A stretch of 64,000 nt of DNA from Sipunculus nudus (taxonomy: Eukaryota > Annelida > Sipuncula > Golfingiida > Sipunculidae). The notes under the pieces were generated by a model. That model was given only the letters and a program-made list of their open reading frames with translations. It did not search any database and was not told the DNA's origin. A program made the translations under genes and the position numbers. The DNA is taken from assembly GCA_026874595.1 (NCBI GenBank), contig CM049316.1:15069839-15133838 (forward strand). Direction: 5' to 3'. Position 1 is the stretch's first letter; each line of letters opens with the position of its first letter. Positions 46,146 through 57,150 of the stretch are shown here, in pieces.

Positions 46146-47345
46146 TCTTCTCTTAACAGCTGGACTAATACTGTTGATGCCTTTTAGAGGTAAATAAGCA
46201 ATGATTTGTGTATAAACAATCTTTCGAAAGTGTTTTGAATTCAGTATATTCCCTGCTTCAACCCTGCAAAGCTAAAGATGAGACGCACGTACGTATCCTG
46301 TATGTCCATGTCGTTTGACACGGGGATATGTTATAGGACACAGAGAAACAGTCTGTTTTCATCATAACTGCAATATTAATTGACCAGTCACAATTAATAA
46401 TTTTCTCACTTCGTCTCAAAATGCCTAGGCATATACTTCATTATCTCATTAACTTTTGATAATATTTTCATCATTAATTCATTTAATTAAATTTAATAAT
46501 TTACGATGTTATCATAATTTGTCCATTAAAACCAAAACCGTCCACTTATTAATACAAGGCGAATACAGAACCGGTTTTCCCGAACCAGTATCGAATTTTC
46601 GAGTGGGCCCTATACCTCTGCAGTGCTGTCCGGTTTAGTTCACTCAATGACCGATAGGTAGCAGCACCTACTTAAATACATGTAGCTGTTGCCGATATTT
46701 CATTAGGCCTCTGCCTGTTGATCTTTATCCGTGCAAAGAGAATGGAAGTGCAGCTATATAGGTTTTCGATTATATTTCATGATACGCGACAGAGACAAGT
46801 TACCTATGCAGAACTTCAGAATCTCGATCAAATGGTGGTTAAAGATGCCATTGTCTTTTTTTATTCACCCAAAGGGGACCCGACTTTGGATTGTAAAAAC
46901 ATTGGTCGACGAAGTAGTCATCTCAGCCTCGGTTGAGAGTACCATGTTTCGGGCTGTGTTGACCTATCTGACCTTTATAAACTGGAGGTAATCCCTTGGA
47001 GCTTTCATAAGAGTATGCCGGAAAATGTGGATATCAACGCGCACAGGCTGCTTGATTTGTTTATTTCAATGTGTTTTTAATATGAGGGGCCCGCCAAAAT
47101 AATCTAAACAAATTCAACAAGGGCATCTGACAGCAAGCCAGATATGCCAGAGCTTGGCAAATGGCGCTTTACAACAAGTGACCTATCTACCTCCGCATAT
47201 CTGCAAACTACCACCTTAAGTTACATGTTTTTTTCCCGTTTTTCAACATTGCTGTGTTTACAAACATGCTGTTGATAAACAAGTTCATACAATCTTTCAC
47301 GAAGGCCTTATTAAAAGAACTGTTCACAACCAAAATTACCCTTAA
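46146..47345. other. Intergenic, nothing recognised
   Basis: Two overlapping short open stretches near 46718-46991 show no known motif and probably do not encode a gene. Confidence 0.55.
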
Positions 47346-47433
47346 GCCACGATTCCTTTTACGCGGTTGCAGTTGCGGCCGCGGTACGGTCGCTGATAGG
47401 TTGCGGTACTTACCCAACCCGTCATCACAAAGC

Positions 47434-47477
<44 letters not shown>

Positions 47478-47575
47478 TACATAAATCTTATATCACATAT
47501 AGTAAACATTATCCGCAACCGCGACCGCATAAAAGGTATCGGCCTTGCCGCAACCCCGGCTGCAACCGCGCAAAA
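47346..47575. repeat. Short fold-back around a TA microsatellite
   Basis: The left arm (about 47350-47405, ATTCCTTTTACGCGGTTGCA) and right arm (about 47512-47575, which reads ATTCTTTTTGCGCGGTTGCA on the other strand) are imperfect inverted copies. A (TA)n tract lies between them at about 47439-47475. Confidence 0.75.
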
Positions 47576-48003
47576 AGAATAGTAGCTTTAGATCGATCGT
47601 TAATATATACACAGAGGAAGCCAGAAATCATGTATAAATTCTTTTTCAAAAGGTGGGTGAATGGGCACCTTTAAGGGGTATGGCTATGTGACACAAAATA
47701 ACGAACAACTGCGTGGCTTAAGCGAGTTAAGCCCAAGAATATGACTTGTTATCTAAACAGAATCAAAAGGTCGATCTTCTTCACATATGAAACGGTCCGA
47801 ACAATTAAGTCCCGACCACAACCAATATACAAATATACACAGTAAACTGTATAAATACATATTTTCACACCTCGTGGATTTATGTGCCCCTTGAATTCTA
47901 GCTGAATAAATTGCATGATCGAGCTTCTCAATTGGTTAAATCCTCTGTGATAAACTAAAATGCGTCCCTCGACGCCCCCCCCCCCCCCCCGGCTCTACTT
48001 GCA
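47576..48003. other. Spacer, nothing recognised
   Basis: AT-rich DNA with a poly-C run near 47977-47990 at its right end. Confidence 0.6.
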
Positions 48004-48048
48004 GTATATATATGTGTGTGTGTGTGTGTCAATATATATATATATATG
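48004..48048. repeat. TA/TG microsatellite at left fold-back edge
   Basis: TATATATA, then (GT)n, then (TA)n, ending at GTCAAGGCCC where the fold-back begins. Confidence 0.9.
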
Positions 48049-48401
48049 TCAAGGCCCAGATTGCGATCTGGACGGATCTTACATCTGTTCAGCCCAAATT
48101 GCGATCGCAGTTCAGGCCGGCCCAAACTGCGTTCGCAATCCAGGCTGGCCAGATCTTAGATCCGTCCGGCCTAGATTGCGATCACAGTTTAGTCCGGCCC
48201 AGATTGCAATCCTGTCTTTCTTGCTTCAGGATCGCAATCTGGCTGGACAGATCTTAGATCTGTCCAGCCGAGATTGCGATCCTAAACTTTACCAGCCCAT
48301 ATTGTGATCAATTCTTTTACTATTACATGTAGGAGTCGAACATCGGATGTTTTACCAACTCATTTAGTATTGCATGGTACCATTTCCCCATAATAAATAC
48401 A

Positions 48402-49375
48402 TATTCATAAAAAAGTGAAGTAATTTTAAATCAAAATTCATTTGATCATACTTATAAAACTGTGTTACTTAAAAAAAAAACATTTTCAAAAGCAACTTCA
48501 ATCGCACACTAATATGTCAAGCAATGTCAGTCTATCACAGTAAACAAAAAAAGTCCATCTAAGTACCTGCAAAAAAGTAAGCCAAGTCATTTAAAAATTT
48601 AAAATTAAAGTATATTTTACTGCACTCTCTGAATACATCACTTACAAAGTTGATCCATGCTTACTAAAACATTCATGTTTAAAATTTACTGACTATGAAA
48701 AATAAACCAGGAAAACTAAATATAAACTTATTTATTTTACATGGATTGTACAAATAGTTATTATAACTAATCGAGGCACTCTCCATGGCTCCGGTGATGG
48801 CGTTCGGTAGTCTGCAGAGGTGGAGGAAACCGGAGTACCCGGAGAAAACCACCGGCCTTGGACGGGCAACTACAACCCACTCTCATAGCCACGCCGGGGA
48901 TCGAACCCGGGTCGCCAGCGGAGATAGCCAAGCGTTTTACCACTCAGCTGTCCAGGCCCCCAATAACAATTGATATAGCATCATGTTAATTAAGCTGTTT
49001 GAACAAGCAACAACAGTAAACATGGTACCAGTCAGTCAGTTTATTCAGGCACATGGAATGATCACAGGATTCCAGGCACCATGAATAAGTATCTAATTAA
49101 TCAGACCAAATCCAATGATGAGTCAAACAGAACAGCTACTGGTAACAAATATATAATACATACTATTAATGTTTATAAAAATATATTGATTTTTTAAAAG
49201 ATTTATATGATGGCTGAAAGTATAATATTTAGATGATAGCCTCAAGGTTAAGTTCATAATAATTACTTGGGATTGATGACTTACATGGGCTTTGCATTTT
49301 AGAAACTGCCTAGTTGTTTCATTTTTTTACATTTTCAACAAGTAGCTTTTTTTGCATGTACCTATTTGTATTATA
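48402..49375. other. Loop region of the fold-back
   Basis: Unique AT-rich DNA between the arms; holds a family B SINE (48730-48961) and nothing else recognised. Confidence 0.65.
48730..48961 (-). mobile_element. tRNA-derived SINE, family B, best copy
   Basis: On the minus strand: head CTGGACAGCTGAGTGGTAAA, box B GACCCGGGTTCGATCCC, body GTTGTAGTTGCCCGTCCAAG and GGTGGTTTTCTCCGGGTACT, and tail ATTTGTACAATCCATGTAAA. The box sequences are close to consensus, so this is one of the least eroded copies here. Confidence 0.85.
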
Positions 49376-49736
49376 ATTGTATTTATTATGGGGAAATGGT
49401 ACCATGATATATATACTAGTTTCCCTCCTGTGATAGGAAGAAGTGAAAAATGCCTTTTTGTATAATAATTGTATTTATTATGGGGAAATGGTACCATGCA
49501 ATACCTAATGAGTTGGTAATGTTTCACTCCTGTGATAGTAAAAGCATGGATCGCAATATGGGCTGGTCAAGTTTAGGATCACAATCTCGGCGGGACAGAT
49601 CTTAGATCTGTCCAGCCAGATTGCGATCCTGAAGCAAGAAAGACAGGATCACAATCTGGGCCGGACTAAACTGCGATCGCAATCTGGGCTGGACAGATCT
49701 AAGATCTGGCCAGCCTGGATTGCGATCACAGTTTGG

Positions 49737-50132
49737 CCGATGACGAAAAAACGTGCTAAAAACTTGCATAATCGGGGAAACCCGGTTAAAACGGTCCAAA
49801 TGGCCGAAACCGCAAGTACAAGGGCTATGAGTCTCGAAGCAGTGTCGTTCACAGGAGCGAGTTCGGCTCTCGAATGGCATGGCTGGGTCTCCGCTGCTGG
49901 GATCGGTGGAGGGAACGTGGGTTACTTCTGGCTTTGTGGCTGTGGAGGCTGTAGCTTTCTAAAAAGGATAACGGCTCGAGATGGACGGTGGCGCCCTCTA
50001 CGGCTCCCTGCTTGGCTTAGCATGGCACTGCGAATGTTGGCTCAGAGAACATGCTTAAGGAGCGCACAGGGCTGAGATCTTGACCTTAGCAACCTGTAGC
50101 TACTCGATGAGCGTATACTTCTTTTGGCTTGG
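49737..50132. mobile_element. 396-bp insert in the right fold-back arm, 8-bp target duplication
   Basis: CAGTTTGG stands on both sides (49729-49736 and 50133-50140). The left arm of the fold-back has the uninterrupted counterpart, so this is an insertion. An 8-bp duplication is usual for hAT-like elements, but no convincing terminal inverted repeat is seen. The insert is more GC-rich than its surroundings and is open for 111 codons on the plus strand (49740-50075), with no recognised motif. Confidence 0.7.
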
Positions 50133-50211
50133 CAGTTTGGGCCGGCCTGAACTGCGATCGCAATTTTGGATGGGCAGATCTAAGATCTGTCCAGATCGTG
50201 ATCTGGGCCTT

Positions 50212-50214
<3 letters not shown>

Positions 50215-50290
<76 letters not shown>
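50215..50290. repeat. TA microsatellite at right fold-back edge
   Basis: About 70 bases of (TA)n directly outside the right edge. Confidence 0.95.
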
Positions 50291-50292
<2 letters not shown>

Positions 50293-50715
50293 CGTCCGTG
50301 AAGGTAGTTTGTACAGCGTCCAATTTTTATTTGGTCTTGTTTATAATAATGTGTGTGTTCAAACTAACCCAGTTAGAACGTTAATTAGCATTTCATAAGC
50401 TTTTCAAGACTTCTTTTTCAATATAAAGGCCTAATGATAATTATGTACGGCGCAATGAGACAGCCACAAGTGCACAACTATAAGTGGATATTTATATATG
50501 ATTATACATCTCTCTCATACACATCTGTGTGTCGTAAGCTAGGCTACTTCAAATCTGATGTCACTAATTTGACAAATAATTAGTCTTCTTCCCTTAATTT
50601 GAATGTTTAAACATCTAATTTAACAAGAATACGGGTAGTCGACAATTTAAGCGGCTACGTGTATCCGCCGAAATAAGAGTGGGAAGGGTGAAGTGAGGCA
50701 TGGATCGAGTGGCAA
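50291..50715. other. Spacer, nothing recognised
   Basis: AT-rich, no feature identified. Confidence 0.6.
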
Positions 50716-51460
50716 ATACGCATGCAAAATTTTAGGGGGATATGTCAAACATATCCTGAGATATTAGCATGGATGTATGCAGCATAAACATAAATGTAGG
50801 TGGCGCCACCTGCCACAAAATCGAGAAAGCTATCCAAGATGTACGTATATACATGCAAAATTTTAGGAAGATAAGTCAAACCACTGTCGAGATATGAGTG
50901 ATTTTATCCCACGGTATACAAACAGACGAACGCCGTGCATCAATGGTTGTAGGTGGCGCCACAAATTCTGCGTATGACACAGAGCTATATGCATGAGATC
51001 TATATATATGCAAAATTTCAGGAGGCTATATTTACGTCAAACCAGTCCTGAGATATTTATTTAAGCCTTGATGTCTGCAGCATGAACGAGAATGTAGGTG
51101 GCCATGCACACCTAGCTGTCATTAAATCAAGAAAGCTATCCAGGATTAATACACGTGCAAAATTTCAGGTTGTTAAGTCAAACCACTGCAGAGATACGAG
51201 TGATTTTATTCCAAGGCGGACGAACAGATGCATGGACGCTGTGTAAAAATGATTGCAGATGGAGCCACCATATTTATGCATGTTATAAAGCTATCCAAGG
51301 GTTACATTTGTGCAAAATGTTTAGCCTGATTGGCCAAACGAGTCCGAAGATATGTGGGTTAATGTGTCAAAAAAGACGCACAGATGGACGCACTGGAGAG
51401 AGGAAAGGTCAGAGGTCAACGCAAAATTTTTTAATCTGCACCAGTTCACATTTGACCCAA
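50716..51460. repeat. Tandem-unit repeat family 3
   Basis: Five units of about 130-160 bp marked by GCAAAATTT(T/C)AGG near 50722, 50854, 51010, 51156 and 51313. Further landmarks are AAGCTATCCAAG, GTCAAACCACTG and GAGATATGAGTG. TAGGTGGCGCCACCTGCC occurs near 50799 and a variant near 50949. No coding capacity. Confidence 0.8.
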
Positions 51461-52815
51461 TAATCGTGTAAAGTTTCGGAAAAATCTGTCCAGTGGTCTC
51501 AGCTAGAGTTCTATTAAGGAAACGAATGCGGTGGCGGCGACAGCGTTGGAACCCAGTCTAAAACATAGTATCCGGAAAACTTTGTTTTGGCGGAAACAAT
51601 AGGATCCGAATGAATTTCTCTAAATGAGGTAAACAGTAATTCTTCAAAAAAGCAAATCACTGTGACTCTAAGGAATTTTGAATTCGCGCTTGCACCAAAC
51701 TGACCCCGTCTAGTTGACATTAATTGGGTCTAGGCCTATATAAGCTGTTTCCGTAGGCTACACAAATATATATATTTTATTAAAGTACCCCCGCCCCCCT
51801 CCCCAGGGCAAAAACATAACGGGTAACTGACGCAATATTGCATCAGCGTCCGTATAATTATTCGCGCATTTGATTGTGGTTTCACTGAAGCCAATCACGA
51901 AAGCTTATCAGTGTCTGGGCCAATGTGACCACGCCCACCTTCCTGAATAGCACGGAAGTACCATGGAGACGGTCACTTCTTCCAGAAACCGTGATCAGGA
52001 TTAAACCGCCATCTACATTGTAATATCTAACATTTGTTCACGTGAAAAAAAATAATAGTCATAATGACTCAAATAATGCCGCACCCTGCACTGAATCTAC
52101 CGACAGCGTGGGAACACGCTTCTGAAAGCCCGCGTTCTCCCATGTAAACAAATCCAAAACAACGATACATGTGAATGAAATAAAGCCGCATACAACATAG
52201 AGAATTATTAGACATAGAAGACAGCACATTGTTTCAAAATACGAATATGTGGTAATTCGTGGATATCCAAATTTTGTTATTTATTTTGTCACTCCAAATT
52301 GCAGCACACATTCTTAATCTCAATTATGAATCAAATTTGGGAAAACAGTATGGTTTAGGTATTAACATAAGAGGCTTTGTCAAGGGACGATCCCATTGCA
52401 AAATATGGGTGTATTCACAGTAGCGAAAATTCCTTTCCTTAAATGCATTAAAGACGCTTTATCTAGAATAGCACCTTTCTGTCAGTTAATCGAAAGACAA
52501 CATTTACTACATTTAATTATAGATAAATAACTGAACTTTATGCCAGCATATTTTAAGCAAACTTTGCCGTACACCCCTTTTTAATAATTCATTGGACTTC
52601 CATGTGCTGCACGTGGCGTGATGCCAACATAGTCACATTGTTTTGGCGTACAACCTCTGTCTGCCATCTGGATGCTGGCGTGAACGAACTGAGGAATCGG
52701 TCAGATTTGAGTTTCCCTTGTAAATAACTCAAGGATATTTTGGGGCGAATCTGCACGAGCAGAACCGTCGCCAGCACACCAAATAATTCGCCGCTGACTG
52801 TCTGATGCAAACAAA
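51461..52815 (+). promoter_or_regulatory. Probable promoter and 5' UTR region of the second SLC7 gene
   Basis: The 1.3 kb before the start codon contains no recognised repeat and is somewhat richer in CpG near 51520-51560 and 52100-52140. No TATA box is evident close to the ATG. The transcription start cannot be placed. Confidence 0.4.
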
Positions 52816-52823
52816 ATGGCGGT
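52813..52823 (+). promoter_or_regulatory. YY1-like motif overlapping the start codon
   Basis: AAAATGGCGGT overlaps the initiation codon. AAAATGGCGGC is the YY1 consensus, and YY1 sites at translation starts are known in vertebrates. Motif match only. Confidence 0.35.
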
Positions 52824-53019
52824 AAACAGAGAAAAACACCTTTCCACCTCCTCGGCTGCATCAAACCCATCCAACATCAGCGTCGAAGAAGACATTCCAG
52901 GTCAAGTGAAATTGAAGAAAAAAATTACTCTTGCAAATGGCGTCACTATAATCGTTGGCAGCATCATCGGTTCGGGCATCTTCTTGACGCCCAAAGGTGT
53001 AATAGAGCAAGCAGGCTCG
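52816..53019 (+). CDS. First coding exon of a second SLC7 LAT-type transporter
   Basis: 68 codons from ATG (context ACAAAATGG) to a GTAAGT donor at 53020, phase 0. A polar N-terminal tail (about residues 1-32, Ser-rich with an acidic EED) leads into [20 protein letters not shown] and [15 protein letters not shown]. This is TM1 of the LAT family with the G-S-G-I-F substrate-carboxylate motif at residues 52-56. The exon end matches the usual AGS|PG border of LAT1/LAT2. Later exons were not found in the window, so intron 1 exceeds 10.9 kb. LAT family is firm; the subtype cannot be set from one exon. Confidence 0.9.
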
Positions 53020-53714
53020 GTAAGTTTATCTTGTATTATTGTACAGTAACCCACGTGCTGTTTCCAGGATATGACACTGACAGATGGCTATCACTTGTCA
53101 CAGTTTGTGTTTGAGAGCTGTCACTGTGATTATGTTGTGATGTTCTCTGCCCTGTAATCCTTATATTAATGATCATTCACTTAATATTTTTCAATAAAAA
53201 AAATTTGCTCCTATTTGGTGCTTATTTTAATACAGACGTGGGACTCCCACAATAGAGCTTACGTTTATACTGTGTATACATCGATCTTGTGTGTGTGTGT
53301 ATGTGGGGGAGGGTTATCACACGGTTACAAGATTATGATCCCTGGACATGGGAGCTTAATTTGGTTTTCAAGCAACTTTAAACAGAACAAATGGAGACAA
53401 ATATAAAAATAACAGGAGCGAGTATAGAATCCGGTCTACATGGACGAGGTTATGGGTGTATACGGACGGACGTAATGATGTTTAGGATTCATGTAATGGA
53501 GAAGTAAGAGGCATGTTGATGTCATATCATCCGACATGTCATGGCTTACGGTGATAACTACTATTAACTAATATGAGACGGTCCAGTCAGTTAAGACCAA
53601 TCTTGGAAATGAAGACTGGATTCTATACTTGGGCCAAATAACCTCCTGTAGTATCAGAATTATCTAACCAGATCAGATTTTTGTTCCTTTATTAAACCTT
53701 GCCTACATGGTCGG

Positions 53715-53790
53715 CCTTGCTTAAGGTTAACACAGTATCCATAATCCTCTCATACTATAAAAGAGGGATACTGTGTCTGCCCTAAGCAAG
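53715..53790. repeat. Short hairpin
   Basis: CTTGCTTAAGGTTAACACAG continuing TATCC pairs with GGATACTGTGTCTGCCCTAA continuing GCAAG at 21 of 25 positions, with a 25-base loop. It could be a tiny MITE or a structured RNA. Confidence 0.6.
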
Positions 53791-55114
53791 CTATTCACCT
53801 ATCTTTCCTATAGACTTTGTGATTTCTGGCATAATCTTATTACATATTGATGAGCTGTAGGTTATTCCTGTTACAAGAAGTTATGACACCTCTGTGATGG
53901 ATTTATGAGCTTCAGCTGTTAATAAACATTGTATTTACATGTGAAAAACAGAAAAAAATGTAACCTAAGGTTGTTGATTGCATATGTGTAGAAGTTTAAA
54001 GGTTACTTATTTGCAAAATGCCTTTTGCAAAACTCTTTTCTTGTCTGTCTTGCCACCAGATGTCCTTGTTGAACTTGTTTTGATTATTTTGGCGGGTCCC
54101 CCGCATGTTATATAACAAAACTGTCTGTTAATATGTGCATTGGGATTGGTATTTTCTGGCCTGTTTTTGTGAAAGCTTCAAGGAACTATCTGTAATTAAA
54201 CGACGTCAGATATGGGAATATGCCCCTTCAGTTTAGTGTTAATAGTGTCTGATTGGTGTTCAAAATATGAGGAATAGGCAGTGGAACAGTTCAGTGCTTA
54301 TTACTGTAGCATGTCAGATGCACACACTTACATGTGAACCCATATCACTGGTCTTTTTAGCTTCAGAGATGGGTGACATGATATTTAATGAAGTACTTAG
54401 TGCTGGGTCTCTTTGTTATAACTTTGTTTAGATGATCACACCATGATTTTAAGGATTTTATTCTTCTGATAATCAGTATCAGCCTGGGCCTTGCCAGTTA
54501 ACTTGATTTTCAGTTCTCCCGTACATGTCAGGATGTAACTACAGTATCTTATCAGAAGTATCTTGGACATTTAATTTTGGGATAATTTTCAAGGCTGATC
54601 AGTTCTTCTTCAACAGTTGTCTATAAACCTGCACCATCAGTGTCCCAGGGTTGACCACCTGGAACAATGATCTACCTGTAGGGGTTGTAGACACAGGTTT
54701 ATATTAATTACCAATAAATAAGGGATGGAGAGTTTGTGGTTCGTGCCTCAGTTACTAAGTAATGGTGGCCGAGGTTGTCAAATTAGGAATAAACAATTGA
54801 AAAAAAAAAGAAATGAGGGAATAAAGAAAATGACAAATATAGCTGATAATAAAAAAAAAAAGGACAACATTTTGTTATTGGACCTTTCATGGTTTTAGGT
54901 CTTGTATCAAGGCTTTGTTAGTCAGGAACAATCCAGAGGTCATCAAATATTGTTACAGCAGCAGTTTGAATCAGACACAAAGATTGCTTCATTGATAAAA
55001 TTTCACCACATATGCCATGTTAATATTGCAGATTCCTAAACAGTTTTAGCTCTTTTTAACTCACAGTATCTGACCTTAGTTATAACATTATATAATAACA
55101 GGCGTGGGGTCCAT

Positions 55115-55232
55115 TACAGTTGTTCTATTACTATTACTTTCAATTTCTGATATTACTGTTACTATTACTATTACCACATTTTATCTACTATTACTATTAC
55201 CGGGGTGTCTATTACTATTACTATTACATGTA
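55115..55232 (+). repeat. TATTAC-type imperfect microsatellite
   Basis: Repeated CTATTACTATTAC with interruptions. A related array is at 57010-57150. Confidence 0.8.
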
Positions 55233-57009
55233 CTTAAGCTGATGGGGGGATTCTACACCTTGCGCAGCCATGGGTGCTAGATACTAGCACTACAATCACA
55301 TGTTTAAATAATATTAAAAGCAACTATATCATCCAGTTACCTACACAATTTTCTTATACTGTGTTTTTCATTTACAAGAAGCCTAATAATACTGGAGATC
55401 TCAATTATTTCAGCTTCTTTAATTCTGTTTTTTTTTTTTAATATTTGAAACCTCAATGATTGTTATTGGGGTGTTTCAAGTCAAAATTATCAGATAATTG
55501 TATGAACTCTGGAATACATGTAATTTAAAGCAACCCATTGTAAAGGCCTTTGCATATGTAAAATATTGATTTATAATTATATGCATACTTGTACATTTTA
55601 TATTATTTTCATATATATTTCACATAAATTTATTTTATAGTACATACTTCCGTTTAGATTAAATCTTTATTCTCATAGTCAGTAAATAAAGATTTTCAGT
55701 GTAACTAAAAATTGTCTCCAGAGGAATTATTCATGATTATTGCATATTATTATTTAGTATCAAAGCTGACAATTCAGTCCTTTATGTATGTATCAGGAGA
55801 GGAATTTATGTCGGGCTGTGTCCTGTTTCCAAATCCTTGTAAATATATCCAATAAAAATTCTGTTTACATCAAGATTCTGGACAGAACCAAACTGGAGAC
55901 AAAAGTACCCCATCTTCTCGGGTGTATGTGTTCATTTGGATGTGATGCCATGTTTTATTCCATCACATAATACATCTTGAGAGTGAACAGAGAGGTGGTA
56001 CACTTTACAATAATGGAAGCAAGTATGGCTTTTATTCTTCAGGCATGCCATTCTTCATTGCAGCAAAACAAGCATAGGATAATTTAGGAATATGGAGAGT
56101 GATTTAAACTTACATCAGTTTTACAAAACAAATATAATATTATTTAAATCACTTTCACAATAAATTTTGTATTAAACAATCTTATACTTTAAGTTTTGCA
56201 CATAACAGGATCTAATTATTTGATATCAAAATTTCAGATATTAAATAATAAAATATGAACAGTTACTTATATTCTCATATTATATAATCAAATAAATTAA
56301 TATAATGAAAAAATGGTTCATTTAATTTTCAAAATATAAATTAACATAATTTTATATACTGAATTTAGGTCTGCAAAATTGGTACTATGAAATAAGACAA
56401 GTATTAAAAGAATAGTTTTAAAAGAATATGTATATAAATTAACTAGATAATACGTGTCTACAGTATGACTTTATCCAAGTGATTATAGTCCTCGTCTGAG
56501 TTTATAGCATTGTAGGCTTCCGTACATTATGGGCAGTGAAAACACAATAAGCTTATCATGAACATTTTCGGTCTGCACTGTATCTGGTTCCATATTATAT
56601 TTTTCTTGAATGTGTGTTATTGCAATTTGTATGATTAAAATGCAAACTGGCTTGTATAAACAAATCTTGGTACATTTCAGAATATGCATATGGATTGATG
56701 GATGTGAGATAAGATGTACATGTCACAATAATAAAACACTTTATTTATCTGTCTCTTAACATCAAACATGCCTCTGTTTATCCATGGTGTAATCAAAGGT
56801 CAGATTGTGCCAGGTAACTTATTTGGCTTTGACCTACTCTGTCCAGTACTCTTATGTAATTAGTACCAGTGTTCACCAGCAATGTGGCAGCTGGCCCATG
56901 CTTGCCTCAACAATAGGCACATCCTGGGCAGTTACTGGACAAGAACTGAGTCTGTTCAGCATTATTTGCTGATATGCTTAATGATCAAGGGGCTCACAGG
57001 AAGTAATAG

Positions 57010-57150
57010 AAGTAATATATATTACTCTATTACTTTGCCTTCTGTTTCTATTACTATTACTATTACAGCTCAAATTTTTGAGTCTATTACTATTACTGTT
57101 ACATGGAAAAAGCTGTAATAGTCTATTATTATTACTTATTACTATTACCC
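57010..57150 (+). repeat. TATTAC-type imperfect microsatellite, second array
   Basis: Same motif as 55115-55232, ending TATTACCCCATG. The shared GGGGT/ACCCC edges suggest a common repeat origin. Confidence 0.75.

Larger units (their letters stand above)
48049..50216. repeat. Large fold-back built from nested palindromes
   Basis: The left arm 48049-48401 and right arm 49471-50216 are inverted copies. The outer edge GTCAAGGCCCAGATTGCGAT is answered by ATCTGGGCCTTGAC at the right edge. The inner edge GGTACCATTTCCCCATAATA is answered by TATTATGGGGAAATGGTACC. Each arm contains smaller palindromes such as AGATCTTAGATCT, GCGATCGC and GGCCGGCC in repeated blocks marked by CAGATTGCGATC. A second copy of the inner edge lies at 49376-49470. 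TA tracts flank both outer edges. No coding capacity. Confidence 0.85.

Noticed and set aside
46718-46991. Overlapping short open frames as a gene
   Set aside because: Two frames overlap and neither shows a family motif or splice signals.
49740-50075. 111-residue open frame as a host gene
   Set aside because: Lies within a mobile insert, no recognised motif, composition-driven openness possible.
51155-51463. 102-residue open frame
   Set aside because: Entirely inside tandem-unit repeat family 3; reading is a by-product of repeated units.
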